64,000 nucleotides of DNA from Actinomadura luteofluorescens (GCF_013409365.1 NZ_JACCBA010000001.1:7502001-7566000), one strand, 5' to 3'; counted from the stretch's first letter, positions 1 to 10,746 are shown. Made by a program: numbers and translations. The notes: generated by a model not told the origin, from the letters alone.

Positions 1-36
1 TGTTCCTCGTTCGATCGCCGGACGACCGGCAGCACC

Positions 37-61
37 GGACCCCGCGGCGGGGTGCCGGTCC
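37..61. terminator. GC hairpin near the left edge, possible terminator
   Basis: CCCCGC at 40-45 pairs with GCGGGG at 47-52, and GGACC (37-41) can alternatively pair with GGTCC (57-61). It could end a gene lying left of the window. There is no T-tract, so this is weak. Confidence 0.3.
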
Positions 62-125
62 GGATCAGGCCCCGCCGCGGCGACCGAGAAGAAGGCCCTG
101 CCACGACATGCCGCCCACCCAACCA

Positions 126-154
126 CACCTCAGCTCCTCAGACAAGCTGAGGTG
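126..154. repeat. perfect 10-bp inverted repeat
   Basis: CACCTCAGCT (126-135) and AGCTGAGGTG (145-154) form a perfect stem around a 9-nt loop. No T-tract follows. It lies in the 373-bp non-coding stretch upstream of the GntR regulator and could be an operator or a cruciform-forming site. Confidence 0.5.
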
Positions 155-204
155 ACCTAGGGCGTATTTCGAGGTGGTCTCGGGCATGCGCGCGAACGCG
201 TGAG

Positions 205-318
205 CTGCCCGGTGGAGCGAGGCCGGAGGCGAGCGGAGCCGGGCAGATCGCGAAGCGATGCCGCGTTCGCCCGGGCCCGGTCGCGTAGCGAGCCGCCAGG
301 CGAGCGAAGCGGGCCGGG
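205..318. repeat. structured GC-rich intergenic element, possible relative of the 43.2/45.3-kb repeats
   Basis: CTGCCCGG (205-212) pairs with CCGGGCAG (239-246). It is followed directly by ATCGCGAAGCGAT (247-259, itself a small hairpin) and a longer stem between 270-279 and 310-318. The order hairpin, then ATCGCGnAGCGA, then further stems matches the repeat at 45.3 kb, where ATCGCGCAGCGA directly follows the CAGATTC/GAATCTG hairpin. Homology is suggestive only. Confidence 0.4.
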
Positions 319-373
319 ACTCTGAAACACTGCCTAGCCTGGAGTCCCCGCCGCCGTCCCCGGAGGACTCCCG

Positions 374-1081
374 ATGCCGCTCGGCCCGCTCCGTCCCAGC
401 CCGCTCGTCGAGCAGGCCGCGCAGCGCCTGCGCGAACAGATCGCCGCCGGCGCCTGGCCGGTCGGCACGCGGCTGCCCGGCGAGACGACGCTCGCCAAGG
501 AGCTGGGCGTGGGCCGCTCGACCGTCCGCGAGGCTCTGCGCGCCCTGGCCGGGGCGGGTCTCGTGCAGGCCCGGCAGGGCGCGGGCGTGTTCGTCATGGC
601 GACGGAGCCGGCCGAGGACTGGCCCGCCCGGCTCCGCCGCGCCTCCGTCGCCGACGTCTACGAGATCCGCGCCATGCTGGAGGTCCGCGCCGCCGAACTG
701 GCCGCCGAGCGCCGCACGCCGGACGACCTGGCCGCCCTCGACCGGGCGCTCGCCGACCGCGACGCGGCCCTGGCCGGCGAAGGCGCCGGCCCCGGCGTCG
801 ACGCGTTCATCGACGCCGACATCGCCCTGCACGCCGCCGTCGTCGCCGCCGCGCACAACCCGGTCCTCGCCGACCTGTTCGCCGGGTTCGTCCCCGTCCT
901 GCGCGACGGCCTCCTCGACCTCGCCTCCCTGGTGGACGTCCGCGCCTCCGACGACGCCCACGGCCGGGCGGCCCACGCCGCCCTGGTCGAGGCCGTCCGG
1001 GCCCGGGACCCGGCGGCCGCGGGCGAGGCCGTCAGGGCCGAGCTCGACCGGACCCTGGCCGGCCTACTCCAGAGCCGATAG
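374..1081 (+). CDS. FadR-subfamily GntR transcriptional regulator
   Basis: The 235-aa protein has an N-terminal winged-helix GntR domain (about residues 8-75, with a typical P.GTRLPGE..LAKELGVGRSTVREALRAL pattern). An all-alpha FCD ligand-binding domain (about 95-225) follows, including the conserved D.A.H.A...A.HN stretch. FadR-type members are usually metabolite-responsive repressors of nearby operons; the ligand cannot be told from sequence. The gene converges on the helicase-like gene and their 3' ends overlap by 18 bp (1064-1081), so no shared operon exists. A structured intergenic stretch lies upstream. The family call is secure, the target unknown. Confidence 0.9.
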   Translation: MPLGPLRPSPLVEQAAQRLREQIAAGAWPVGTRLPGETTLAKELGVGRSTVREALRALAGAGLVQARQGAGVFVMATEPAEDWPARLRRASVADVYEIRAMLEVRAAELAAERRTPDDLAALDRALADRDAALAGEGAGPGVDAFIDADIALHAAVVAAAHNPVLADLFAGFVPVLRDGLLDLASLVDVRASDDAHGRAAHAALVEAVRARDPAAAGEAVRAELDRTLAGLLQSR

Positions 1082-3475
1082 GAGCGGCGGCAGGTCGCCG
1101 TCGTGGACGACGGTCAGGCGGCGGGTGGCCCTGGTGAGGGCGACGTAGAGGTCCTGGCCGCCCTTGGCCGACTCGGCGAGGATCCCGGACGGGTCGACGA
1201 CGACGACCGAGTCGAACTCCAGGCCCTTGGCCTCCTCGGCGGTGAGGACGACCACGGGCGAGTCGAGGGCCTCGGGGGTCGCGCCGACGGCGGCGTCCGG
1301 GAGGGCCCGCAGAACCTCGGCGTGGCGCCCCGCCGAGGCGATGACGGCGAGGCGGCCCTCCTTGAAGGCGCCGCCGATGTCCTCGCCGCCGGTCACCAGG
1401 ACCAGCTCCGAGCGGACGAGGGACGGCAGCTCGGCGACCGGCAGCGCGACCGCGACCGGCGGCGGCCCGTCGTCGCGGACGGGTTCGGGCGGCGTCTGGT
1501 CCGGGGCGACGGCGGCCAGGACGTCCGCGGCGACCTTCATGATGGCGGCCGGGGTGCGGTAGTTGACCATGAGCCGCTGCTCGCGCCACCGGCCCGGGAC
1601 GTAGCGGTCGAGCATCTGGCCCCACGACGCCGCCCCGGCGGCGCTGCCGGTCTGGGCGATGTCGCCGACGACCGTGAGGGAGCGGGTCGGGACCCGGCGC
1701 ATCACGGTCCGCCACGCCATCTCCGAGAGCTCCTGCGCCTCGTCCACGATGACGTGGCCGTAGGCCCATTCGCGGTCGGCCATGGCGCGCTGGGCGGTGG
1801 TGAGGCGCGGACCGCCGCCGGCGTGGCGCTCGGCCAGCTCGCTCGCCGAGATCAGGTCGCTCGCCAGGATCATCTCGGAGCCGTCGGTGGTCTGCATGAC
1901 CTCGCGGGCGTAGCGCTCCTCCTCGGCGAGCGCGGCCTGCGCCGCACGCGCGCGGGCCTTGTCGGCGGAGTCGTCCTTGCCGAGGAGTTCGGCGGCCTCG
2001 TCCAGCAGCGGGACGTCGGAGACCGTCCACGGCGAGCCCGGCGGCCGGAGCAGGAGCTCCCGCTCGCCGGGGGACAGGCCGGCCTCGGCTCCCACGCGGT
2101 CCAGCGCCTCGGCGGAGCCGTAGAGGTCGGTGAGCAGCCACTCGGGGGTCAGTTCGGGCCAGAGACCGTCGAGGGCGGACCTGACGGCCGGGTGCTGCCA
2201 GAGGGCCTCCTTGGCCAGGCGGAGGTCCGTCTCGTCCAGCAGGGGCTCGTCCTCGGCCTCGTCGATCAGCTCCTGGAGCCAGCCCGGCAGCCCGCCGGAC
2301 CTGGCCATCTCTTCGAGGGGCTCGTCCATGATGCGGTCGAACTGCTCGGCCCGGTCGAACGCGAGGGCCTCCAGCATGTCGTGGACGAAGCGGCGCCGCT
2401 GGACGTTGTGCGGGGCGCGCAGGGCGCGGGCGCGTTCACGGATCTGCTCGCACTTGGCCACGTCCACGCTCAGCGTGAGGTCGTCGGCCTCGACGCGCAG
2501 CCCCCCTGCGGGGACGCGCTGCCGGTCGCGGACGGCGGCCTCCACGACGCCGGCCATGCGCAGGCCGCCCTTGACGACGGCGGCCTCGGGCCTGTCGGCC
2601 GACGTCGCCTTGAGCCCCGGGTACAGCTCGCCGACCGTGGCCAGCGCGACGTCGGTCTCGCCCAGGCCGGGCAGCACCTGCTCGATGTAGCGCAGGAACG
2701 TGGCGTTCGGCCCCACGATCAGGACGCCGCGCCGCTCCAGGACGTCGCGGTGCGTGTAGAGGAGGTAGGCGGCCCGGTGCAGGGCGGCGACCGTCTTGCC
2801 GGTGCCGGGACCGCCCTGGACGACCAGCACCCCCGGGAGGCCGGAGCGGATGACCTGGTCCTGCTCCTCCTGGATGGTCGCGACGACGTCGCTCATCCGG
2901 CCCGTCCGGCCGCGGCGGAGGGTGGCGAGCAGGGCCGCCTCGCCGACGACGCCGCCGCGCTCGGACTCCTCCAGGCCCTCCAGGTCGAACACCTCGTCGT
3001 CCAGGCGGGCGACCTCGCGGTGGCGCAGGTGCAGGTGGCGGCGGCGCGCGAGCGTGCCGGGCGCTCCTGGCGTCGCGGTGTAGAAGGGCCGGGCCGCGGC
3101 GGCGCGCCAGTCGATGAGGAGGGGCTCGTGGTCCTCGTCGCGCAGGCCGATGCGGCCGATGTAGAAGGTGTCGCCGGAGCCGCCGGCGTCGGCGCGGTGG
3201 TCGATGCGCCCGAAGCACAGGCCGTGCTCGACGGCGTTCAGCCGGACCAGCCGCCGGGCCGCCTCGTCGGTGGCGATGGCGCTCTCGACCCGCGCCTGGA
3301 ACGCGGCGCCGCCGCCCGCCGCCGGGCCCTCGCGCAGCGCGGTCGCGGCACTGTCGCGCTCGGTGTCGAGCCGTGCGTACACGCGGGACACGTACTCCTG
3401 CTCGACGTCGACGGCGGCTCGCGCCGCCCCCTCTTCCCGCCCGGGGTTGACAGCGCCCGCTTGACGATGTCCCAT
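1064..3475 (-). CDS. HelD/HelR-type RNA polymerase-associated ATPase (UvrD-like SF1)
   Basis: The 803-aa protein has a charged coiled-coil-like N-terminus and a split SF1 helicase core. The Walker A GGPGTGKT lies near residue 220, the Walker B VDEAQELS near 577, a VNYRTPAAI motif near 640, and a C-terminal ALTRATRRLTVV motif VI. A long insert between the two core halves and the N-terminal arm are features of actinobacterial HelD. HelD and the related HelR bind and recycle RNA polymerase; HelR additionally displaces rifamycins in Streptomyces and Mycobacterium. Class assignment between HelD and HelR needs phylogeny. A TATGAAT-like -10 and AGGAG precede the ATG at a modest distance. I saw no rifamycin-associated element upstream. 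Confidence 0.82.
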   Translation of the reverse strand: MGHRQAGAVNPGREEGAARAAVDVEQEYVSRVYARLDTERDSAATALREGPAAGGGAAFQARVESAIATDEAARRLVRLNAVEHGLCFGRIDHRADAGGSGDTFYIGRIGLRDEDHEPLLIDWRAAAARPFYTATPGAPGTLARRRHLHLRHREVARLDDEVFDLEGLEESERGGVVGEAALLATLRRGRTGRMSDVVATIQEEQDQVIRSGLPGVLVVQGGPGTGKTVAALHRAAYLLYTHRDVLERRGVLIVGPNATFLRYIEQVLPGLGETDVALATVGELYPGLKATSADRPEAAVVKGGLRMAGVVEAAVRDRQRVPAGGLRVEADDLTLSVDVAKCEQIRERARALRAPHNVQRRRFVHDMLEALAFDRAEQFDRIMDEPLEEMARSGGLPGWLQELIDEAEDEPLLDETDLRLAKEALWQHPAVRSALDGLWPELTPEWLLTDLYGSAEALDRVGAEAGLSPGERELLLRPPGSPWTVSDVPLLDEAAELLGKDDSADKARARAAQAALAEEERYAREVMQTTDGSEMILASDLISASELAERHAGGGPRLTTAQRAMADREWAYGHVIVDEAQELSEMAWRTVMRRVPTRSLTVVGDIAQTGSAAGAASWGQMLDRYVPGRWREQRLMVNYRTPAAIMKVAADVLAAVAPDQTPPEPVRDDGPPPVAVALPVAELPSLVRSELVLVTGGEDIGGAFKEGRLAVIASAGRHAEVLRALPDAAVGATPEALDSPVVVLTAEEAKGLEFDSVVVVDPSGILAESAKGGQDLYVALTRATRRLTVVHDGDLPPLLSALE

Positions 3476-3562
3476 GCCTCGGCTACACTCCTATTCATAG
3501 GGTGGAGTATCTGTATGCGCATTTGCAGCTCAGAAGTCTAGCACTCCTTCCGCGCATCGTGT

Positions 3563-3588
3563 GATCTTCTAGAGCCCCCCAAAAGATC
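3563..3588. promoter_or_regulatory. inverted repeat between helD-like gene and phoD
   Basis: GATCTT (3563-3568) and AAGATC (3583-3588) form a 6-bp inverted repeat around a C-rich loop in the 220-bp divergent region. It could be an operator. No convincing PHO-box direct repeats are visible upstream of phoD. Confidence 0.25.
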
Positions 3589-3695
3589 GTCTCTGTTGTG
3601 GCGGGCGTCATCCGAGCGGAACCCCCTGGTCATCGATCTTCGTGAGGCTGTCCGGCGAGCAGCACTGCCGGACCCCTCCGAAAGGTCACCTCTCC

Positions 3696-5387
3696 ATGGC
3701 CGACTCCGCCCGCCCGCTGAACCGGCGCGCCTTCCTCGCCACCAGCGGGCTCGCCACCAGCGGGCTCCTCACCGCCGTCGCCGTGACCGGCGCACCCGGC
3801 ACCGCCCACGCGGCCCCCCGCGGCCGCGCCCTGCCCTCCGACCCGTTCACCCTCGGCGTCGCCTCCGGCGACCCCGAACCCGACGGGTTCGTCCTCTGGA
3901 CCCGCCTGGCCCTCGACCCGCACGCCGAGAACGGCCTCGGCGGAATGCCCGCCCGGACCGTCCCCGTCCGCTGGGAGGTCTCCTCCGACTCCCGGTTCCG
4001 CCGCATCGACCGGCGCGGCACCGCCGCGGCCCGTCCCGACGCCGCCCACTCCGTCCACGTCGAGCTGAACGGCCTGCGCCCCGGCCGCGACTACTGGTAC
4101 CGCTTCCGCGTGGACGGCCACGTCTCCCCGGTCGGGCGGACGCGCACCGCCCCCCACCCCGCCACCTTCGGCCCCGCGCTCGCCATGGCCTTCGTGTCGT
4201 GCTCGCAGTTCGAGCACGGCTACTTCACCGCGTACCGGCGGCTGGCCGAGGAGCACCCCGACCTGGTCCTGCACCTGGGCGACTACCAGTACGAGTACAA
4301 GAAGGGCGTCTACACGATCCCGGGCGGCAACGTCCGCGACCACGAGGGCCCCGAGACGGTCAGGCTGGCCGACTACCGGCTGCGGCACGCCCAGTACAAG
4401 GCCGACCGCGACCTCCAGGCCGCGCACGAGGCCGCCCCCTGGCTCGTCGTGTTCGACGACCACGAGGTCGAGAACAACTGGGCCGGCTACATCCCCGAGG
4501 AGGGCTCCGACACGCCCTCCTACGACGACTTCCGCGCCCGGCGCGCCGCCGCGTTCCAGGCCTACTACGAGAACATGCCGCTGCGCCGCCGGTCCATCCC
4601 CGCGGGCCCCGACATGCAGGTCTACCGGCGGGTGCGGTGGGGCCGGCTGGCCAGCTTCCACATGCTCGACACCCGCCAGTTCCGCGACGACCAGGGCTGC
4701 GGCGACGGCTACAAGGACTGCCCCGCCGCCACCGACCCGAAGCGCTCCATCACCGGCAACGAGCAGGAGAAGTGGCTGCTCGACGGCTTCCGCCGCTCCA
4801 CCGCCCGGTGGGACGTCCTCGGCCAGCAGGTGTTCTTCGCCCAGCGCGACAACACCGCCGGGCCCGTCAAGAAGACCTCGATGGACGCCTGGGACGGCTA
4901 TGCCGCCTCCCGCGACCGGATCACCAAGGGCTGGCTGGACGCGAAGGTCCGCAACCCGGTCGTCCTCACCGGCGACGTCCACGCCCACTGGGCGAGCGAC
5001 CTGAAGGCCGACTACGACGACCCGGACTCCAGGACGGTCGGCTCGGAACTGGTGTGCTCCTCGATCACCAGCACCGGCGACGGCAAGGACTCCGACCCCG
5101 CCGACCAGCCCTTCCTCAAGATCAACCCGCATCTGCGCTTCTACAACAACCAGCGCGGCTACGTGCTGACGACGATCGGCAAGGAGGAGATGAGGGCCGA
5201 CTTCAGGACCCTGCCGACCGTCCGGACCCCGGGCGCCGACATCTCCACCAAGGCGACGTTCGTCATCGAGGACCGCGTCCCCGGCGTCCAGCAGGCCTAC
5301 CTGCGTCCCTATGTCTCGGCGAAGGCGGCGGCGCAGCCCGACCAGGAACTGATCAGGCAGACCGTCCGCAACGAGACCCAGCCCTGA
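3696..5387 (+). CDS. phoD: alkaline phosphatase D (PhoD-like), Tat-exported
   Basis: This is a 563-aa secreted phosphodiesterase/phosphatase. The N-terminus carries a twin-arginine signal (LNRRAFLATSG) and an AHA cleavage site. A PhoD N-terminal domain follows (TLGVASGDPEPDGFVLWTRL), then the metallophosphatase core with FVSCSQFEHGYFTAYR, HLGDYQYEY, FDDHEVENNW and VVLTGDVHAHW, which carry the Ca/Fe ligands of the family. Length matches Bacillus PhoD (about 580 aa). I chose the ATG at 3696, which places the RR motif about 10 residues in and has AAAGG upstream. A GTG at 3642 would add 18 residues. Likely role: phosphate scavenging from phosphodiesters such as teichoic acids outside the cell. 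Confidence 0.92.
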   Translation: MADSARPLNRRAFLATSGLATSGLLTAVAVTGAPGTAHAAPRGRALPSDPFTLGVASGDPEPDGFVLWTRLALDPHAENGLGGMPARTVPVRWEVSSDSRFRRIDRRGTAAARPDAAHSVHVELNGLRPGRDYWYRFRVDGHVSPVGRTRTAPHPATFGPALAMAFVSCSQFEHGYFTAYRRLAEEHPDLVLHLGDYQYEYKKGVYTIPGGNVRDHEGPETVRLADYRLRHAQYKADRDLQAAHEAAPWLVVFDDHEVENNWAGYIPEEGSDTPSYDDFRARRAAAFQAYYENMPLRRRSIPAGPDMQVYRRVRWGRLASFHMLDTRQFRDDQGCGDGYKDCPAATDPKRSITGNEQEKWLLDGFRRSTARWDVLGQQVFFAQRDNTAGPVKKTSMDAWDGYAASRDRITKGWLDAKVRNPVVLTGDVHAHWASDLKADYDDPDSRTVGSELVCSSITSTGDGKDSDPADQPFLKINPHLRFYNNQRGYVLTTIGKEEMRADFRTLPTVRTPGADISTKATFVIEDRVPGVQQAYLRPYVSAKAAAQPDQELIRQTVRNETQP

Positions 5388-5395
5388 GCACGGGC

Positions 5396-5457
5396 GGCCG
5401 GGACGCGCGGGGCGTCCCGGCCGGGGCCCGGCGCCGGACGATGACCGGCGCCGGGCC
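5396..5457. terminator. two stacked hairpins between convergent genes
   Basis: GGCCGGGACG (5396-5405) pairs with CGTCCCGGCC (5413-5422). Immediately after, GGCCCGGCGCCGG (5425-5437) pairs perfectly over 13 bp with 5445-5457. They sit between phoD and the DNA ligase and can act on either strand. Neither has a T-tract, as is common in high-GC actinobacteria. Confidence 0.6.
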
Positions 5458-5465
5458 GCCCGCCC

Positions 5466-6557
5466 TCAGCGGTCCACGCGCGGGTTCGTCGCCGGGCCCC
5501 CGAAGATGTCGTCGAGGTCGTAGGCCACCGGCACCTCCAGCTGGGCGTAGGTGCAGGAGCCGGGCGTCCGGTCGGGGCGCCAGTTCCGGAACCGGGCCGT
5601 GTGCCGGAACCGGTCGCCCTCCATCGCCTCGTAGGCCACCTCCACCACCAGATCGGGGCGCAGCGGCACCCAGCTGAGGTCCTTCTTGCCGGTCCAGCGG
5701 GAGATCGCACCGGGCATGCGGTCGACGGTGGCCTCCGACTGGTTCGCCCACTCGGCCCACGGGTGCTGGGACAGATCCTCCAGCCGGTAGGGCTGCAACT
5801 CCTCGACCAGCTCGGCGCGGCGCTTCATCGTGAACGAGGCCGCGACGCCGACGTGCTGGAGGTTGCCCTCGGTGTTGTAGAGCCCGAGCAGCAGCGACCC
5901 CACGATGGGCCCCGACTTGTGCCAGCGGAAGCCCGCCACCACGCAGTCGGCCGTTCGCTCGTGCTTGACCTTGAACAGGACGCGCTTGTCGGGCTCGTAC
6001 GGGGTGTCGCGCGGTTTGGCGATGACGCCGTCGAGCCCGGCGCCCTCGAACTCGTCGAACCAGCGCAGCGCCAGCTCGTAGGAGTCGGACGCGGGCGTGA
6101 CGTGGATCGGCGCCTTGACACCGGCCAGGGTGTCGACGAGCCGCCGCCGCCGGTCTCCGAGCGGCACCTCCATCAGCGACTCGTCACCGAGGGCGAGCAG
6201 GTCGAACGCCACGAACGACGCCGGAGTCTGCTCCGACAGCAGCTTGACCCGCGACGCGGCCGGGTGGATGCGCTGCTGGAGGGCGTCGAAGTCGAGGCGC
6301 GTCCCCCGGGGCAGCACGATCTCGCCGTCCACCACGCACCGCTCGGGCAGCTCGCGCCGCGCGGCCTCGACCAGCTCGGGGAAGTAGCGGGTGAGCGGCT
6401 TCTCGCCGCGGCTGGACAGCTCCACCTCGTCGCCGTCGCGGAAGACGATGCAGCGGAACCCGTCCCACTTCGGCTCGTACAGCAGGTCGCCCTTGGGCAT
6501 GGTCTTGACCGCCTTGGCCAGCATCGGCGGCAGCGGCGGGCTGATCGGCAGGTCCAT
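5466..6557 (-). CDS. ATP-dependent DNA ligase (LigC-like / LigD ligase-domain type)
   Basis: The 363-aa protein has motif I EPKWDGFR with the adenylated lysine at about residue 30. It also has VDGEIVLP (motif III), FVAFDLLAL, GLDGVIAKPRDTPYEPDKR (motif IV) and FKVKHERTADCVV (motif V), followed by an OB-fold C-terminus. Stand-alone ligases of this size in actinobacteria act in backup repair (base excision or end joining). No Ku or polymerase domain gene is adjacent, so this is not a full LigD operon. The ATG at 6557 follows a GGGGGGC stretch; longer starts at 6566 or 6623 would overlap the divergent gene. Confidence 0.9.
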   Translation of the reverse strand: MDLPISPPLPPMLAKAVKTMPKGDLLYEPKWDGFRCIVFRDGDEVELSSRGEKPLTRYFPELVEAARRELPERCVVDGEIVLPRGTRLDFDALQQRIHPAASRVKLLSEQTPASFVAFDLLALGDESLMEVPLGDRRRRLVDTLAGVKAPIHVTPASDSYELALRWFDEFEGAGLDGVIAKPRDTPYEPDKRVLFKVKHERTADCVVAGFRWHKSGPIVGSLLLGLYNTEGNLQHVGVAASFTMKRRAELVEELQPYRLEDLSQHPWAEWANQSEATVDRMPGAISRWTGKKDLSWVPLRPDLVVEVAYEAMEGDRFRHTARFRNWRPDRTPGSCTYAQLEVPVAYDLDDIFGGPATNPRVDR

Positions 6558-6606
6558 GCCCCCCATCTTGCGCCCCGGCACCGACAAAAGAGCCCCCGGG
6601 GGGTCC

Positions 6607-6612
6607 GATAAT
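6607..6612 (+). promoter_or_regulatory. -10 element for a leaderless RibD-like gene
   Basis: GATAAT at 6607-6612 lies 9 nt before the ATG at 6622, so transcription would begin at or just before the start codon. No Shine-Dalgarno sequence is present, which agrees with leaderless translation. Confidence 0.45.
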
Positions 6613-6621
6613 GTGCAGGTC

Positions 6622-7323
6622 ATGCGCCGTCTGCTGCCCGAGCCCGCCGCCGGCGGCGTCGATCCCTACGACGCCTACGGTGACCTGCCGCGCCTGCGGC
6701 TCGGCATGGTCATGAGCGCGGACGGCTCCGTCACCGACGCCGAGGGCTGGACCGACGGCCTCGGCGGCGCCGCCGACTTCCGCGTCTTCCGGACCCTGCG
6801 CGCCCTGGCCGGCGCGATCCTCGTCGGCGCCGGGACCGTCCGCACGGGCCGCCTCGGCCCGGCGCGCCTGAGCGGCGATCTCCGCGCGCGTCGCGGCGGG
6901 CCGCCCGCGCCGATCGTGGTGGTGAGCCGCTCCCTCGACCTCGACTGGACGCTCCCGCTCTTCACCGAGGCCGAGACGCCCACCATCGTCGTGACGACCC
7001 GCGACGCCGGGGCCAAGGTCCCGGGCCACCTCCAGGTGGTCGCCGAGGGCGAAGACGACGTCGACCTCCCCGCGGCCGTGAGGGTCCTGCGCGAGGACCT
7101 CGGCTACGGGCATCTCCTCTGCGAGGGCGGCCCGTCCCTGGCCACCGCGCTCATCAAGGCGTCCCTCGTGGACGAGCTGTGCCTCAACATCGCGCCCGCC
7201 CTCCTCGGAAGCGCGCGCCACACCCGCCTGCTGGAGGACCTGGACGCCGAGGTGCCGCTCGACCCGGCCGCCCTCTATCTGGACGAGGGCGTGCTGTTCG
7301 TCCGCTACCGGTTGCCGGCGTAG
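6622..7323 (+). CDS. RibD C-terminal-domain / dihydrofolate-reductase-like pyrimidine reductase
   Basis: The 233-aa protein consists of one RibD_C reductase domain: LRLGMVMSADGSVTD near residues 25-40, GAILVGAGTVRTGRLGPARL near 70-90, and GHLLCEGGPSLATALIKASLVDELCLNIAPALLG near 160-195. In riboflavin synthesis the domain reduces the ribosylamino-pyrimidine with NADPH. Stand-alone actinobacterial copies without the deaminase half are common and may act on other substrates. No rib genes are nearby. The start is supported by the -10 box and by lack of homologous sequence upstream. Divergent from the DNA ligase. Confidence 0.85.
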   Translation: MRRLLPEPAAGGVDPYDAYGDLPRLRLGMVMSADGSVTDAEGWTDGLGGAADFRVFRTLRALAGAILVGAGTVRTGRLGPARLSGDLRARRGGPPAPIVVVSRSLDLDWTLPLFTEAETPTIVVTTRDAGAKVPGHLQVVAEGEDDVDLPAAVRVLREDLGYGHLLCEGGPSLATALIKASLVDELCLNIAPALLGSARHTRLLEDLDAEVPLDPAALYLDEGVLFVRYRLPA

Positions 7324-7472
7324 CGCAGGGCCGGGCGTCCGGCGGCCATGACGCCGGTGCGCTCCCGGAATCCTCGGCCGCACCCCGCCGGCGGTGACGT
7401 TCCGTCCCCCAATCTGCACGAATCCGTCATGCCGGAAGCGTTGGGAGGCGACACTAGGCGGCAGGGGGACGG

Positions 7473-7485
7473 GTGAGAATCTCAC
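7473..7485. promoter_or_regulatory. inverted repeat in the 5' leader of the 4-TM gene
   Basis: GTGAGA (7473-7478) and TCTCAC (7480-7485) flank one base and end three bases before the AAGGAG ribosome-binding site. It might be an operator or a small hairpin affecting translation. Confidence 0.25.
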
Positions 7486-7498
7486 GAAAGGAGCGGGG

Positions 7499-7900
7499 GT
7501 GGAGTACGCCGCATTGGGCGCGTGGATCATCGCCGCCGTCGCGGGCGGGTACCTGCTGGTCGTGTGGGTGGTCAACGGGGGGCGTTCGACCAAGGTGACG
7601 CGGTTCCCGCGCCTGGTCGTGGCGGGGCATCCGCTCTCGGCCGTCGCGGGACTGGCCGTGTGGATCGTCTACGTCGTCACGGGGAACGCCGCCTACGCCT
7701 GGGTCGCCTTCGCGGCCCTGCTCGTCATCATCTTCCAGGGGCTGCTGCTGTTCACCCGCTGGCTCGTCGGCCGCGGCGGCCGCCACGCCAGGGGAGCGGA
7801 GCAGGCGTTCCCGGCCGCGGCGGTCGCCGTCCACGGCGCGGTGGCGGTCGCGACGTTCGTCCTGGTCTTCCTGACCGCGCTGGAGGTCGGCCGGGCGTGA
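7499..7900 (+). CDS. four-transmembrane-helix protein of unknown function
   Basis: The GTG start at 7499 is preceded by a strong AAGGAG Shine-Dalgarno at the right distance. The product is 133 aa with four hydrophobic segments (about residues 4-25, 42-62, 66-91 and 104-128). Short basic loops (GGRSTKVTRFPR and GRGGRHARG) follow segments 1 and 3. A His-Pro sits at the start of segment 2 (VVAGHPLSAVAG). I do not recognise the family. It is 10 bp from the convergent glgX end. A small integral membrane protein is all that can be said. Confidence 0.75.
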   Translation: MEYAALGAWIIAAVAGGYLLVVWVVNGGRSTKVTRFPRLVVAGHPLSAVAGLAVWIVYVVTGNAAYAWVAFAALLVIIFQGLLLFTRWLVGRGGRHARGAEQAFPAAAVAVHGAVAVATFVLVFLTALEVGRA

Positions 7901-7910
7901 GCCCCGCGGC

Positions 7911-10019
<2,109 letters not shown>

Positions 10020-10112
10020 GCTCCCCCACCCCTCGGCCGGTTCGTCCTGGCCCGTCGATTGTGGCCTACCCGCACCCTTCCCCGCGCGCCGCGGCCTTTC
10101 ACCACACGCGTG

Positions 10113-10700
10113 TCATTCCGCCGCGGCGGCGCCGCGGGGGAGGCGCCAGACCACTTCCTCGTCGCGGGTCTCGCCGGTGCGGCGCAGCCCGATCCTGGAC
10201 GCGACGGCCGCGGACGCGAGGTTGCCCGGGTGGACGGTCGCGACGACGTCGCGCACGCCGTGCGCCCCGAGCCAGTCCAGCAGCGCGCGGGCGGCCTCGG
10301 TCGCGAAGCCGAAGCCCTGGTAGGGCATGCCGACCACCCACGCGACCGACGCGACGAGCCGCGGCGGGCCCGGCGTGACCGTCGACCCGGCCGCGGCGGG
10401 CGTCACGGCGAAGCCCGGCGGCGCCGGGGCGACCGTCGCCTGCACGTAGCCGACGGCCTGGCCGTCCCGGGCGCGGCGGACGATCCAGTTCAGCCAGTAC
10501 TCCTGGTGGTAGGGCGCCGGGCCCGCGACCAGGTGCGCGTAGCGGGCGCGCAGTTCCTCGCGCGTGAGGGGCTCGCCGCCGATGTAGCGGTGCAGGCGCG
10601 GATCGTCCAGGACGGGGGCCATCTCGTCCGCGTGGTGGACCGCCAGCGGCTCAAGGACGAGGCGCTGGGTGCGGATGGTGTCGGCGATCGGCCCGTACAC
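10113..10700 (-). CDS. GNAT family N-acetyltransferase (RimJ/RimL-like)
   Basis: The 195-aa protein starts TIRTQRLVLEPLAVHHADEM, the hallmark of RimJ/RimL-type GNATs. Its acetyl-CoA-binding segment is VGMPYQGFGFATEAARALLDWL, followed by ATVHPGNLASAAVASRIGLRRTGE. This class acetylates alpha-amino groups of proteins or small amines; the substrate is unknown. I chose the GTG at 10700, with a GGCGG stretch upstream. The frame stays open further upstream but would run into the DUF4262 gene's shadow. It is downstream of that gene on the same strand (46-bp gap). Confidence 0.85.
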   Translation of the reverse strand: MYGPIADTIRTQRLVLEPLAVHHADEMAPVLDDPRLHRYIGGEPLTREELRARYAHLVAGPAPYHQEYWLNWIVRRARDGQAVGYVQATVAPAPPGFAVTPAAAGSTVTPGPPRLVASVAWVVGMPYQGFGFATEAARALLDWLGAHGVRDVVATVHPGNLASAAVASRIGLRRTGETRDEEVVWRLPRGAAAAE

Positions 10701-10746
10701 CCGCCGATCGTACGCTCTCGCGGGCCGGCGGCCCGTGCGGCGGCCG

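Noticed and set aside
1103..3541. 812-codon plus-strand open frame opposite the HelD-like gene
   Set aside because: It shadows an ATPase with intact Walker motifs and has no recognisable features.
3476..3695. PHO boxes for phoD or a rifamycin-associated element for the HelD-like gene
   Set aside because: I looked for direct GTTCACC-like repeats and for the palindromic element and found no convincing match.
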